This document shows positions 33,807 to 41,795 of a stretch of DNA of 56,103 bases, one piece after another. The translations under genes and the position numbers were made by a program. Each line of letters opens with the position of its first letter. Position 1 is the stretch's first letter. Source of the stretch: Clostridiales bacterium (GTDB lineage: Bacteria; Bacillota; Clostridia; Christensenellales; Aristaeellaceae). The notes beneath the pieces are model-generated. The model was not told the DNA's origin. It saw only the letters and a list, made by a program, of their open reading frames with translations, and made no database searches. The stretch spans positions 1-56,103 of the forward strand of contig SFHK01000008.1 in assembly GCA_004556395.1 (NCBI GenBank). The letters are read 5' to 3'.

Positions 33807-34205
33807 TTACCAGATGTATGCCAGAACTTCGCCGCCGACGCCGGCCTTGCGAGCTTCTTTGTCGGCCATGACACCCTTGGACGTAGAGATGATGGCGATA
33901 CCCAGACCGCCCAGTACCTTCGGGATCTCTTCGTTCTTGGCGTACACGCGCAGTCCGGGCTTGGAGATGCGCTTAAGGCCCTTGATAACGGACTCTTTGC
34001 CCTGAGCGTACTTCAGGACGATTTTGATCTGGCCCTGCAGGCCGTCGTCGATATAATCGACGGACTTCACATAACCTTCGTCCAGCAGGATCTGGGCGAT
34101 CGACTTCTTCATGTTGGAAGCCGGAATGGTCACGGTTTCATGTCTGGCAATCAGGGCATTGCGGATTCTGGTCAGCATATCCGCGATGGGATCGTTGCAA
34201 AGCAT
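33807..34205 (-). CDS. rpsH: 30S ribosomal protein S8
   Basis: The 132-aa protein matches S8, including DPIADMLTRIRNA at the start and the SKGVMADKEARKAGVGGEVLAY end that binds helix 21 of 16S rRNA. In some bacteria S8 represses its own operon at a site near rplE. No such site was identified here. Confidence 0.98.
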   Translation of the reverse strand: MLCNDPIADMLTRIRNALIARHETVTIPASNMKKSIAQILLDEGYVKSVDYIDDGLQGQIKIVLKYAQGKESVIKGLKRISKPGLRVYAKNEEIPKVLGGLGIAIISTSKGVMADKEARKAGVGGEVLAYIW

Positions 34206-34233
34206 TGTTTTACCTCCTTCCGTTTTGCCCAGC

Positions 34234-34419
34234 TTACCAGCTAGCCTTTCTCACGCCGGGGATCTGGCCCTTATAAGCCAGTTCCCGGAAGCAGATGCGG
34301 CACACACCGTACTTGCGAAGCACCGAATGGGGACGACCGCAGATACGGCAGCGGGTGTAGGCGCGGGTAGAGAACTTCGGTTCTCTGGCCTGCTTAATTT
34401 TCAAGCTTGTCTTAGCCAC
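34234..34419 (-). CDS. rpsZ: 30S ribosomal protein S14, zinc-binding type
   Basis: The short 61-aa S14 has the four zinc cysteines in CRICGRPHSVLRKYGVCRIC (residues 24-43). This is the zinc-dependent C+ form. A zinc-free paralogue is often found elsewhere in Firmicutes genomes, but none is in this window. Confidence 0.98.
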   Translation of the reverse strand: MAKTSLKIKQAREPKFSTRAYTRCRICGRPHSVLRKYGVCRICFRELAYKGQIPGVRKASW

Positions 34420-34438
34420 GCTGAATATCCTCCTTGCA

Positions 34439-34978
34439 TCAAGCCGAGAACGGCATGCCCAGCTGGGACAGCAGTTCCTTGGCTTCCTCGTCGGTCTTCG
34501 CGGTAGTTACGAAGATCATTTCCATGCCGCGGATCTTCTCAACCTTATCGTACTCGATTTCGGGGAAGATCAGCTGCTCGCGAACGCCCAGAGCGTAGTT
34601 GCCGCGGCCGTCGAAGGCCTTGGGGGACACGCCGCGGAAGTCGCGAACGCGGGGCAGCACGATGGAAACGAGCTTGTCCGCGAACTCATACATACGCTGG
34701 CCGCGCAGGGTAACCTTGGCGCCGACGTTCTGGCCGGCACGCACCTTGAAGTTTGCGATGGACTTCTTGGCCTTGGTCACCAGGGGCTTCTGACCGGCGA
34801 TGGTGGAAAGCTCGGATACCGCCAGCTCCAGGGACTTGGAATTGTCTTTGCAATCGCCCAGGCCCATGTTGATGACGATCTTTTCCAGCTTCGGAATCTC
34901 CATGGGATTCGTGTAGCCGAACTTCTGCTTCAGAGCAGGAACGACTTCACTGCGATATTTATCTTGCAGTCTGGCCAC
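34439..34978 (-). CDS. rplE: 50S ribosomal protein L5
   Basis: The 179-aa protein binds 5S rRNA and contacts the P-site tRNA. It includes ARLQDKYRSEVVPALKQKFGY at the N-terminus and the signature LEKIVINMGLGD. The start is taken as GTG at 34978, because AAGGAGG lies eight bases before it and the residues then align with the normal L5 N-terminus. The upstream ATG at 34999 would place the binding site inside the gene. Confidence 0.93.
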   Translation of the reverse strand: MARLQDKYRSEVVPALKQKFGYTNPMEIPKLEKIVINMGLGDCKDNSKSLELAVSELSTIAGQKPLVTKAKKSIANFKVRAGQNVGAKVTLRGQRMYEFADKLVSIVLPRVRDFRGVSPKAFDGRGNYALGVREQLIFPEIEYDKVEKIRGMEMIFVTTAKTDEEAKELLSQLGMPFSA

Positions 34979-34995
34979 TTGCTTTTCCTCCTTCA

Positions 34996-35322
34996 TCAAT
35001 TGTCAAAGGCTGCTCCGCACTTCTTGCATACGCGGACCTTCTGGGGCTTCTTGCCCTCGCGCTCGATGAACTTATGGCCGACGCGGGTAGCCTTCTTGCA
35101 AGAGGGGCAAACAAGCATGACCTTGCAGGCAGGGATCGCGGCTTCCTTCTCAACGATGCCGCCCGGCATGCCCTGTCCACGGGGCTTCTGATGCTTCTTC
35201 ACCATCGCGACGCCCTCGACGATGATCTTTTCGACCGCCGGGAACGACTTCTGGATCTTTCCCTGCTTGCCCTTATCCTTACCGGAGATGACGACGACGG
35301 TGTCACCAGTTTTAACGTTCAT
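34996..35322 (-). CDS. rplX: 50S ribosomal protein L24
   Basis: The 108-aa protein has the KOW motif GDTVVVISGKDKGKQGKIQK (residues 6-25) and a C-terminal four-cysteine zinc ribbon (CPSCKKA and CKKCGAAF). L24 starts folding of the 50S subunit. It lies 15 bases after rplN and 17 bases before rplE. Confidence 0.97.
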   Translation of the reverse strand: MNVKTGDTVVVISGKDKGKQGKIQKSFPAVEKIIVEGVAMVKKHQKPRGQGMPGGIVEKEAAIPACKVMLVCPSCKKATRVGHKFIEREGKKPQKVRVCKKCGAAFDN

Positions 35323-35337
35323 GATCGTGCACCTCCA

Positions 35338-35706
35338 TTACAGCACTTCGGGAGCGAGCGAAACGATCTTCATATAATCCTTTTCGCGGAGCTCACGAGC
35401 CACGGGCCCAAAGATACGGGTGCCCTTGGGCTGCTTCTGATCGTTGATGATGACGGCCGCGTTATCGTCAAAACGAATGTACGAACCGTCGGGACGGCGA
35501 TACTGCTTACGCGTGCGGACGATAACGGCCTTGACGACCTCGCCCTTCTTTACGGCGCCGCCGGGATTGGCGGTCTTCACGCTGGCGACGATGACATCGC
35601 CGACGCCTGCGCTCTGGCGGAATGAGCCGCCCAATACGCGGAAGCACATGATTTCTTTCGCGCCACTGTTATCTGCAACCTTAAGTCTGGTTTGCGGCTG
35701 AATCAT
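35338..35706 (-). CDS. rplN: 50S ribosomal protein L14
   Basis: At 122 aa it has the exact family length, starting MIQPQTRLKVADNSGAKEIM and ending AREL..KIVSLAPEVL. L14 forms part of the intersubunit bridge and the docking site of silencing factor RsfS. The ribosome binding site is AGGAGG. Confidence 0.98.
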   Translation of the reverse strand: MIQPQTRLKVADNSGAKEIMCFRVLGGSFRQSAGVGDVIVASVKTANPGGAVKKGEVVKAVIVRTRKQYRRPDGSYIRFDDNAAVIINDQKQPKGTRIFGPVARELREKDYMKIVSLAPEVL

Positions 35707-35736
35707 TGTGTTTTCCTCCTGTTGAAATAGACGGGC

Positions 35737-35997
35737 TTACTTCGCCTTTTCGACGATTTCGACCAGTCTCCAATTCTTATCCTTGGACAGCGGTCGGGTC
35801 TCCATCACGCGAACGGTGTCGCCGATGCCGCACTCATTGTTCTCGTCATGCGCCTTGAAGCGGGTGGTGCGGTTCATGATCTTGCCATACAGCGGATGCT
35901 TTACACGGGTACGGATCTCGACGACGATGGTCTTGTCCATCTTATCGGAAACCACAACTCCGACGCGCTCCTTGCGAATGCCTCTCTGCTCGGACAT
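35737..35997 (-). CDS. rpsQ: 30S ribosomal protein S17
   Basis: The 86-aa OB-fold protein has the typical RKERVGVVVSDKMDKTIVV opening and VRVMETRPLSKDKNWRLVEI end. The start at 35997 has GGAGGAG upstream and matches the family N-terminus. Eight extra in-frame codons upstream are unlikely to be translated. Confidence 0.97.
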   Translation of the reverse strand: MSEQRGIRKERVGVVVSDKMDKTIVVEIRTRVKHPLYGKIMNRTTRFKAHDENNECGIGDTVRVMETRPLSKDKNWRLVEIVEKAK

Positions 35998-36020
35998 TAC
36001 AGCTCCTCCTTTCGCGTCCA

Positions 36021-36227
36021 TTAGGCCTTCGTCAGCTCGCGCTGACGGAGGATGGTCTTAACGCGCGCGATATCCTTCTTGCAGGAACGGATCGCGGCAG
36101 TGTTCTGAAGCTGACCGGTGGCCAGTTGGAAGCGAAGGTTGAACAATTCGCTCTTTTTGTTCTTGAGTTCGGTGTCGAGCTCCAGAGTGGACTTCTCCAT
36201 AAGGGTCTTCATGATGTCATTCTTCAT
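36021..36227 (-). CDS. rpmC: 50S ribosomal protein L29
   Basis: This 68-aa helical protein lies at the peptide exit tunnel. The segment FNLRFQLATGQLQNTAAIRSCKKDIARVKTIL is diagnostic. Its ATG overlaps the rplP stop by four bases (ATGA), and only a weak purine-rich site precedes it, so it is probably translated by coupling. Confidence 0.97.
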   Translation of the reverse strand: MKNDIMKTLMEKSTLELDTELKNKKSELFNLRFQLATGQLQNTAAIRSCKKDIARVKTILRQRELTKA

Positions 36228-36655
36228 TGCTCTTCACCACCCGCCTGCGTTTCCTTGGAAATGATTTTGGTCTTGATCGGGAGCTTGTGGCCAGCCAGGC
36301 GAAGCGCTTCCTTCGCGGTGGCTTCATCGATGCCGCCCATTTCGAACAGCACGCGGCCGGGCTTCACAACGGCTACCCAGTACTCGGGCGCGCCCTTACC
36401 GGAACCCATTCGGGTCTCGGCCGGCTTCGCGGTTACGGGCTTGTCCGGGAAAATCTTGATCCAGACGTTGCCGCCACGCTTCGTGGTACGGGTCATCGTC
36501 TGACGAGCGGCCTCGATCTGATTGGAGGTGATCCAACCGGGCTGCGTTGCCACAAGGCCGTATTCACCGTACGCGAGGAAATTGCCGCGCTGGGCCTTTC
36601 CCTTCATGCGACCGCGCATCTGCTTGCGGTGCAGAACTCTCTTGGGCATCAGCAT
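36224..36655 (-). CDS. rplP: 50S ribosomal protein L16
   Basis: The 143-aa protein begins MLMPKRVLHRKQMRGRMKGK and contains QIEAARQTMTRTTKRGG and the family motif RMGSGKGAPEYWVAVVKPG. L16 helps form the tRNA A site. It starts three bases after rpsC. Confidence 0.98.
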   Translation of the reverse strand: MLMPKRVLHRKQMRGRMKGKAQRGNFLAYGEYGLVATQPGWITSNQIEAARQTMTRTTKRGGNVWIKIFPDKPVTAKPAETRMGSGKGAPEYWVAVVKPGRVLFEMGGIDEATAKEALRLAGHKLPIKTKIISKETQAGGEEQ

Positions 36656-36658
36656 TGC

Positions 36659-37348
36659 TTATTTCCCTCCTTCAACTTTGCGGGGAGCGGGGGCTGCCTT
36701 CTGGGCCTTCAGGGCCTTCTGCAGAACCTGTCCCTTGTAAATCCAGACCTTCACGCCGATACGGCCGTAGGTCGTCTTGGCCTCGGAGAAGCCGTAATCG
36801 ATGTTCGCGCGCAGGGTCTGCAGCGGGATCGAACCCTCGTGATAGCCTTCGGAACGGGCGATGTCGGCGCCGCCCAGACGGCCGGAAACGGTGGTCTTGA
36901 TTCCCTTCGCGCCGGCTTTCATGGCACGGCCGATGGTCTGCTTCATGGCGCGGCGGAAAGATACACGCTTTTCAAGCTGCTGAGCGATGTTCTCGGCGAC
37001 CAGCTGCGCGTCGCATTCCGGGTTCTTGATCTCGAGGATGTTCAGGCGAACGTTCTCCTTGCCGGTGAACTCCTGAATTTCCTTCTTGAGAACCTCGACG
37101 TCCTTGCCGCCCTTGCCGATGACGATGCCAGGCTTGGCGGTGAAGATGTTCACGCCGATGGTCTCGCCGGTGCGCTCCACGTCGATGTGGGAGATGCCGG
37201 CGGCATTCAGCTTGTCCTTCAGCCAGTTGCGCAGCTTGTAATCGTCAATCAGGTTGTTGGAAAAATCCTTCTTGCCCGCGTACCATTTGGTGCTCCAGTC
37301 CAGGATGACACCGACGCGCGCGCCGTGGGGATTAACTTTCTGACCCAT
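36659..37348 (-). CDS. rpsC: 30S ribosomal protein S3
   Basis: The 229-aa protein has an N-terminal KH domain with GIVIGKGGKDVEVLKKEI (about 74-91) and a C-terminal domain with SGRLGGADIARSEGYHEGSIPLQTLRA. It lines the mRNA entry channel. A short Pro/Ala/Lys tail follows. Confidence 0.98.
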   Translation of the reverse strand: MGQKVNPHGARVGVILDWSTKWYAGKKDFSNNLIDDYKLRNWLKDKLNAAGISHIDVERTGETIGVNIFTAKPGIVIGKGGKDVEVLKKEIQEFTGKENVRLNILEIKNPECDAQLVAENIAQQLEKRVSFRRAMKQTIGRAMKAGAKGIKTTVSGRLGGADIARSEGYHEGSIPLQTLRANIDYGFSEAKTTYGRIGVKVWIYKGQVLQKALKAQKAAPAPRKVEGGK

Positions 37349-37361
37349 TTTGTTGCCTCCC

Positions 37362-37748
37362 TTACTTCACCTGGTCGAGCACGACGGTAATATGACTGGT
37401 CCTCTTGAGGATCACGTCTGCGCGGCCGTGCGAACGGGCCCAGTAGCGCTTGTAGGTCGGGCCCTGGTTGGCGTAAACCTCCGCGACATACAGGTCGTCA
37501 CGGTTCATGCTGAGATTGTTCTCCGCATTCGCGATGGCGCTTTCCAGCAGCTTCTTAACCACGGGGGCCGCCGCCTTGGGCGTATACATCAGGATCGCCA
37601 GCGCTTCGTCAGCCTTCTTGCCGCGGATCAGATCAATGACGATTTTCACCTTGCGGGAAGAAATGCGGACATTTTTGACGATCGCGTGCGGGCGCTTATC
37701 CGCGTTTGCTTTACGCGCGGCAGCTTTTTCCTTCATGCGTGTTGCCAT
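37362..37748 (-). CDS. rplV: 50S ribosomal protein L22
   Basis: The 128-aa protein contains the L22 core (RPHAIVKNVRISSRKVKIVIDLIRGK and the tunnel loop WARSHGRADVILKRTSHI). An N-terminal extension of about 17 basic and Ala-rich residues precedes the usual start. No better start codon is present, so it appears real. Confidence 0.96.
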   Translation of the reverse strand: MATRMKEKAAARKANADKRPHAIVKNVRISSRKVKIVIDLIRGKKADEALAILMYTPKAAAPVVKKLLESAIANAENNLSMNRDDLYVAEVYANQGPTYKRYWARSHGRADVILKRTSHITVVLDQVK

Positions 37749-37769
37749 TCGTCATTCACTCCTTTACCG

Positions 37770-38048
37770 TTACTTGCGGGCGGACGCTTTTTCGCCGGCG
37801 TGACCCCTGAAAGTACGGGTGGGGGCGAATTCGCCGAACTTATGACCGACCATATCTTCAGTGATATAAACCGGAACATGCTTGCGGCCGTCGTGTACGG
37901 CGACAGTGTGTCCAACAAATTCCGGGAAGATCGTAGACGCGCGGGACCAGGTCTTCAGAACCTTCTTCTCGCCGCTCTTATTGAGCTCCAGCACGCGCTT
38001 GTACAGCGCTTCCTGGATGAACGGGCCTTTTTTAACAGATCTGCTCAT
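37770..38048 (-). CDS. rpsS: 30S ribosomal protein S19
   Basis: The 92-aa protein begins MSRSVKKGPFIQEALYKRV and contains the signature HKFGEFAPTRTFRGH. S19 contacts the tRNA site in the 30S head. It lies 33 bases after rplB. Confidence 0.98.
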   Translation of the reverse strand: MSRSVKKGPFIQEALYKRVLELNKSGEKKVLKTWSRASTIFPEFVGHTVAVHDGRKHVPVYITEDMVGHKFGEFAPTRTFRGHAGEKASARK

Positions 38049-38081
38049 TAGGTGGTTTGCCTCCTTCCATCGGCGTCCGGC

Positions 38082-38915
38082 TTAACGCTTGCCGGCCCTC
38101 TTGACGATCATCTTGTCGGAGTACTTGCGATGCTTGCGGGTCTTGACGCCCTGCGTCTTCTTGCCCCACGGAGACATCGGAGCGGGCATACCGACCGGAG
38201 AACGGCCTTCGCCGCCGCCGTGCGGGTGATCGACGGGGTTCATGACAACGCCGCGGACGGTCGGGCGAATGCCCAGATGACGCTGGCGGCCAGCCTTACC
38301 GATGCGCACGTTCTCGTGCTCGGTGTTGCCAACCGATCCGATGGAAGCGCGGGCGTTGATGGACACCTTGCGGACTTCGCCGGAGGGCAGGCGGATCTGC
38401 GCGAACGCGCCTTCCTTGGCCATGACCTGCGCGGCGGCGCCGGCAGCGCGAACCATCTGGCCGCCCTTGCCTACCTTGATCTCAACGTTGTGGATCAGGG
38501 TGCCCAGCGGGATGTTGGCCAGCGGCAGGCAGTTGCCGGGCTTGATGTCGGCGTTGACGCCGCTCATCACGGTGTCGCCAACCTTCAGGTCCAGAGGCGC
38601 GAGGATGTATCTCTTCTCGCCGTCGGCGTAAACCAAGAGAGCGATGAAGCAGGTACGGTTGGGATCGTACTCGATGGCGGCAACCTTCGCGGGGATGTCG
38701 TCCTTGTTGCGCTTGAAGTCGATGATGCGGTACTTGCGACGCGCTCCGCCGCCCTGGTGGCGAACGGTAATTTTACCGGAGGCGTTGCGGCCAGCCTTGT
38801 GGCGCAGGTCGGTGGTCAGGGAGCGCTCGGGCTCTTTCTTGGTGAGCTCGTCGAACGTAAGCACCGACATGAAGCGCCTTGCAGGCGAGGTAGGCTTATA
38901 AACGCGAATTCCCAT
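38082..38915 (-). CDS. rplB: 50S ribosomal protein L2
   Basis: The 277-aa protein starts MGIRVYKPTSPARRFMSV and includes the C-terminal catalytic-centre region VMNPVDHPHGGGEGRSPVGM, where a His near the peptidyl transferase centre is conserved. The start at 38915 matches the family; the open frame continues 15 codons upstream without support. Confidence 0.98.
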   Translation of the reverse strand: MGIRVYKPTSPARRFMSVLTFDELTKKEPERSLTTDLRHKAGRNASGKITVRHQGGGARRKYRIIDFKRNKDDIPAKVAAIEYDPNRTCFIALLVYADGEKRYILAPLDLKVGDTVMSGVNADIKPGNCLPLANIPLGTLIHNVEIKVGKGGQMVRAAGAAAQVMAKEGAFAQIRLPSGEVRKVSINARASIGSVGNTEHENVRIGKAGRQRHLGIRPTVRGVVMNPVDHPHGGGEGRSPVGMPAPMSPWGKKTQGVKTRKHRKYSDKMIVKRAGKR

Positions 38916-38931
38916 TTGCTTGACCTCCCTA

Positions 38932-39228
38932 TTACTGCGCCATGCCCTCGAAGAACTCAATGGGCTTGGAGTCCTTCTTGAGCGTCACGTAAGCTTTCTT
39001 GATTTCAGGGGTTCTGCCCTGCGTGCGGCCCTGTCTCTTCATCTTGCCCATCGTGCGAAGGGTGTTGACGGAATCGACTTTCACGCCGAAGATCTCTTCG
39101 ACCGCGGCCTTGATCTGCGTCTTGTTGGCGTGGATGTCCACTACGAAGACGTACTTCTTGTCCGCGATGGTGTCGTAAGACTTTTCGGTGAGGACCGGAC
39201 GAACGATGATGTCATATGCAGTCTTCAT
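38932..39228 (-). CDS. rplW: 50S ribosomal protein L23
   Basis: The 98-aa protein (AYDIIVRPVLTEKSYDTIADK, then KKYVFVVDIHANKTQIKAAVE) forms the docking site for trigger factor and SRP at the exit tunnel. Its ATG overlaps the rplD stop by one base. Confidence 0.98.
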   Translation of the reverse strand: MKTAYDIIVRPVLTEKSYDTIADKKYVFVVDIHANKTQIKAAVEEIFGVKVDSVNTLRTMGKMKRQGRTQGRTPEIKKAYVTLKKDSKPIEFFEGMAQ

Positions 39229-39887
39229 TATCCGTTAACCTCCTCGCTGGCGGCTTCGACGGTGTCGTCATAAAGCGCTTCGAGCTTGTTGATGGCGTCC
39301 TTGGTGACGATGAAGCTCGTGTAGCCGAGGATGTCCACAACGTTCAGCATGCCGACGTGGGAAACCTTCACGCCTTCGATGTTGGAACCGGCGCGCACCA
39401 CGCTGGTGTCGGCGTCCGCGGTCACGATCATCGCCTTCTTGGCGGCGTTAACGGCCTTGAGCATCTGAGCGACATACTTGGTCTTGGCTTCAGCCAGCTC
39501 GATCTTGTCCAGAACGATGATCTCGTTCTCCACGGCCTTGCTGGTCAGCGCGCTAACCATGGCGAGGCGGCGAACCTTGCGCGGAACGGACATGCGGTAG
39601 GAGCGGGGCTTCACGGCGAAGACCATGCCGCCGTGGGTGAACTGCGGCGCGCGGCGGCCATGATGGCGCGCGTTGCCGGTGCCCTTCTGGCGATAGATTT
39701 TGCGTCCGCCGCCGCGCACTTCCGTGCGGGTCTTCGCGGACTGGGTGCCCTGGCGCTTCGCGTTCAGAATCGCGCGGACAACCGTATGCATGGCAGAAAC
39801 ATTGACTTCCGCGCCGAAAACGGCCTCGGACAGCTCTACAGAGCCGACGTCCTGTCCCTGCATATTCAGTACTTTAACAGTAGGCAT
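39228..39887 (-). CDS. rplD: 50S ribosomal protein L4
   Basis: The 219-aa protein has the long tunnel loop TRTEVRGGGRKIYRQKGTGNARHHGRRAPQF (about 60-90). In enteric bacteria L4 also represses the S10 operon; whether it does so here is unknown. MPTVKVL at 39887 is the family-like start, with GGAGG upstream. Confidence 0.97.
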   Translation of the reverse strand: MPTVKVLNMQGQDVGSVELSEAVFGAEVNVSAMHTVVRAILNAKRQGTQSAKTRTEVRGGGRKIYRQKGTGNARHHGRRAPQFTHGGMVFAVKPRSYRMSVPRKVRRLAMVSALTSKAVENEIIVLDKIELAEAKTKYVAQMLKAVNAAKKAMIVTADADTSVVRAGSNIEGVKVSHVGMLNVVDILGYTSFIVTKDAINKLEALYDDTVEAASEEVNG

Positions 39888-39912
39888 GTTTGCGTCCTCC
39901 TTCCAGATAAAA

Positions 39913-40554
39913 TCAGGCCTTGACCGAGTCACGGATGGCGAGCAGGCAGCCGTTCGCTCCGGGCAGTGCGCCCTTGATGAGGAGCAGGTTGCGCTCGGCG
40001 TCCACGCGGATCACTTCCAGATTCTGGACGGTGACCTTTTCGCAGCCGTACTGTCCGGCCATGTGCTTGCCGGGGAACACGCGGGACGGATCGGAGTTCG
40101 CGCTCAGAGAGCCGACGCCGCGGTGATACTTGGAGCCGTGCGCCATGGGGCCGGTGTGCTGGTTCCAGCGCTGGATCGCGCCCGTGTAGCCGTGGCCCTT
40201 GCTGGTGCCGGAAACGTCAACCTTGTCGCCCTCGGCGAACACGTCAGCCCTGATCTGATCGCCCACCTTGTAGGGGGTGATGTCGTCCAGGCGAAGTTCG
40301 CGCAGATAACGAGTGGCGGGAACGCCCGCTTTTGCAAAGTGGCCGAGCTCGGGTTTGTTCTTCAGTTTCTGAGCGCGCTTCTCCGCGAGCTCTCCGAAAC
40401 CGACCTGAACCGCCTCATAGCCGTCGGTTTTCACCGTCTTGACCTGCGTGACAGTGCAGGGGCCGGCTTCGACGACCGTGACCGGCACCAGACGACCATC
40501 GCTCAGGAAGATCTGGGTCATGCCGATCTTTTTGCCGAGAATTGCCTTCTTCAT
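39913..40554 (-). CDS. rplC: 50S ribosomal protein L3
   Basis: The 213-aa protein begins MKKAILGKKIGMTQIF and contains the signature HGSKYHRGVGSLSANSDPSRVFPGKHMAGQYG. L3 is an early assembly protein that reaches towards the peptidyl transferase centre. It lies 20 bases after rpsJ. Confidence 0.98.
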   Translation of the reverse strand: MKKAILGKKIGMTQIFLSDGRLVPVTVVEAGPCTVTQVKTVKTDGYEAVQVGFGELAEKRAQKLKNKPELGHFAKAGVPATRYLRELRLDDITPYKVGDQIRADVFAEGDKVDVSGTSKGHGYTGAIQRWNQHTGPMAHGSKYHRGVGSLSANSDPSRVFPGKHMAGQYGCEKVTVQNLEVIRVDAERNLLLIKGALPGANGCLLAIRDSVKA

Positions 40555-40574
40555 TGTTACACCTCCGAGTTGGT

Positions 40575-40883
40575 TTACAGCTTGATTTCGATTTCCACGC
40601 CGGCCGGAAGATCGAGCTTGGTGAGGGCGTCGATCGTCTTGGGGGTGGGCTGAAGGATGTCGATCAGGCGCTTATGGGTGCGCAGTTCGAACTGCTCGCG
40701 GCTGTCCTTGTGCTTGTGGGGAGAACGCAGGATGGTGACGATCTCCTTCTCCGTGGGCAGCGGGATCGGGCCGGAGACGCGGGAACCGTTACGCTTGGCG
40801 GTTTCCACGATGCGGGCCGCGGACTGGTCGATGAGCTCGTGCTCATAGGCCTTCAGCTTGATGCGGATTTTCTGGCTTGCCAT
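40575..40883 (-). CDS. rpsJ: 30S ribosomal protein S10
   Basis: The 102-aa protein (QKIRIKLKAYEHELIDQSA, then SGPIPLPTEKEIVTILRSPHKHKDSREQFE) is also NusE, a component of antitermination complexes. It is the first gene of the ribosomal operon. The start at 40883 follows AAGGAGG; a longer upstream frame in the leader is not conserved. The genes tuf and fusA, which often precede rpsJ, are not here. Confidence 0.98.
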   Translation of the reverse strand: MASQKIRIKLKAYEHELIDQSAARIVETAKRNGSRVSGPIPLPTEKEIVTILRSPHKHKDSREQFELRTHKRLIDILQPTPKTIDALTKLDLPAGVEIEIKL

Positions 40884-41122
40884 TTCTTGGGTTTCCTCCT
40901 TCTTGGACTCATGCACACGCTGCCGGGCGTGCCCTGTATCAATTTTTCGACGGCGCATGAGCCGTCGCCCGATTGTCGGACTGGTCCCCGGAAATTACCG
41001 TTTTTCCTGCGTTCATCCGCATGAATGCGCGGAAAAACGCAACCTCCCGGTTCATCCCTTGCCGCGCGGGGCGTTTTTCAGCCAGCCTCTCCGGCAGATA
41101 AGCATAGCTCACCCACACGCAA
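40884..41122 (-). promoter_or_regulatory. Long 5' leader of the S10 operon with hairpins
   Basis: About 240 bases separate the predicted transcription start from rpsJ. The leader holds two clear stem-loops. One is a near-perfect hairpin around 41008-41040, in which TTTTTCC faces GGAAAAA with a GCGCATTCAT/ATGAACGC stem inside. The other is CGACGGC-TCATGC-GCCGTCG around 40950-40969. Length and structure suggest post-transcriptional control, but no known leader class can be assigned by eye. Confidence 0.45.
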
Positions 41123-41129
41123 CACATCA

Positions 41130-41158
41130 ATTATACCCCTATACCCCCAGTTATGCAA
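41130..41158 (-). promoter_or_regulatory. Promoter of the S10/spc ribosomal operon
   Basis: On the minus strand TTGCAT (41153-41158), a 17-base spacer rich in G, and a perfect TATAAT (41130-41135) are seen. It is the only strong promoter found upstream of the 27-gene cluster. Confidence 0.88.
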
Positions 41159-41245
41159 GTTATGATTCTGCGAAATGCCGTCTCTGCGCCCGACTTCATC
41201 AAAAAATAACCTTCGTTTCGCCCGGTTTCGAGCCGTGCCGCGTGC

Positions 41246-41251
41246 TATAAT
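41246..41251 (+). promoter_or_regulatory. -10 box before the GNAT gene
   Basis: A perfect TATAAT lies about 40 bases before the ATG at 41292. No convincing -35 box is present at the right distance, so activity is uncertain. It is divergent from the S10 promoter, about 90 bases away. Confidence 0.4.
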
Positions 41252-41291
41252 GAAGCCCCAACCGAAAAACGGGCCAAGCGAGGTGTTTTCC

Positions 41292-41795
41292 ATGACCCTG
41301 CGGCGTGCCGACGCGCGTGATTCCGCCCGCCTTCTGTCGCTGTACGCCTCCTGCGTCGGCCTGCCCTTCTGCACGTGGAACGCGGACTACCCGAACGCGG
41401 AAATCCTCTCGGACGACCTCGCAGGCGAAGCCGTCTATATAATAATAGAAGAAAACGGTCAGCCGCTGGCTGCCGTTTCCGCGCTCGCCCATTCCCTGTG
41501 GGCGGACGACGGCATTCCGTGGCAGCTGAACGACCGCCCGGTGATGCTCGCCCGCGTGTGCGTGCGTCCCGACCTTCAGGGGCAGGGGCTCGCCGCGCGC
41601 TTCCTTTCCGATGTGCTCAAAATTCTCTCCTCGGAGGGCTTTCGCGCCGCGCGGCTGGCCGTGGACAAAAATCACCTCGCCGCCATCCGGCTGTATGAAA
41701 AGCTGGGCTTTTCCCGGTGCGGCGAGGTATATAAATATGAAGAGAATTTCTTCTGCTACGAGCGTCCGCTCACCGATCCATCATTCCCGCGCTGA
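41292..41795 (+). CDS. GNAT-family N-acetyltransferase
   Basis: The 167-aa protein has the GNAT core: motif A with LARVCVRPDLQGQGLAARFL (about residues 85-104), where QGQGLA is the acetyl-CoA phosphate loop, and a C-terminal LYEKLGFSRCGE (motif B). Substrate is unknown. The start has GAGG upstream. The gene converges with the MATE gene and the two coding regions overlap by 26 bases at their 3' ends. Confidence 0.85.
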   Translation: MTLRRADARDSARLLSLYASCVGLPFCTWNADYPNAEILSDDLAGEAVYIIIEENGQPLAAVSALAHSLWADDGIPWQLNDRPVMLARVCVRPDLQGQGLAARFLSDVLKILSSEGFRAARLAVDKNHLAAIRLYEKLGFSRCGEVYKYEENFFCYERPLTDPSFPR

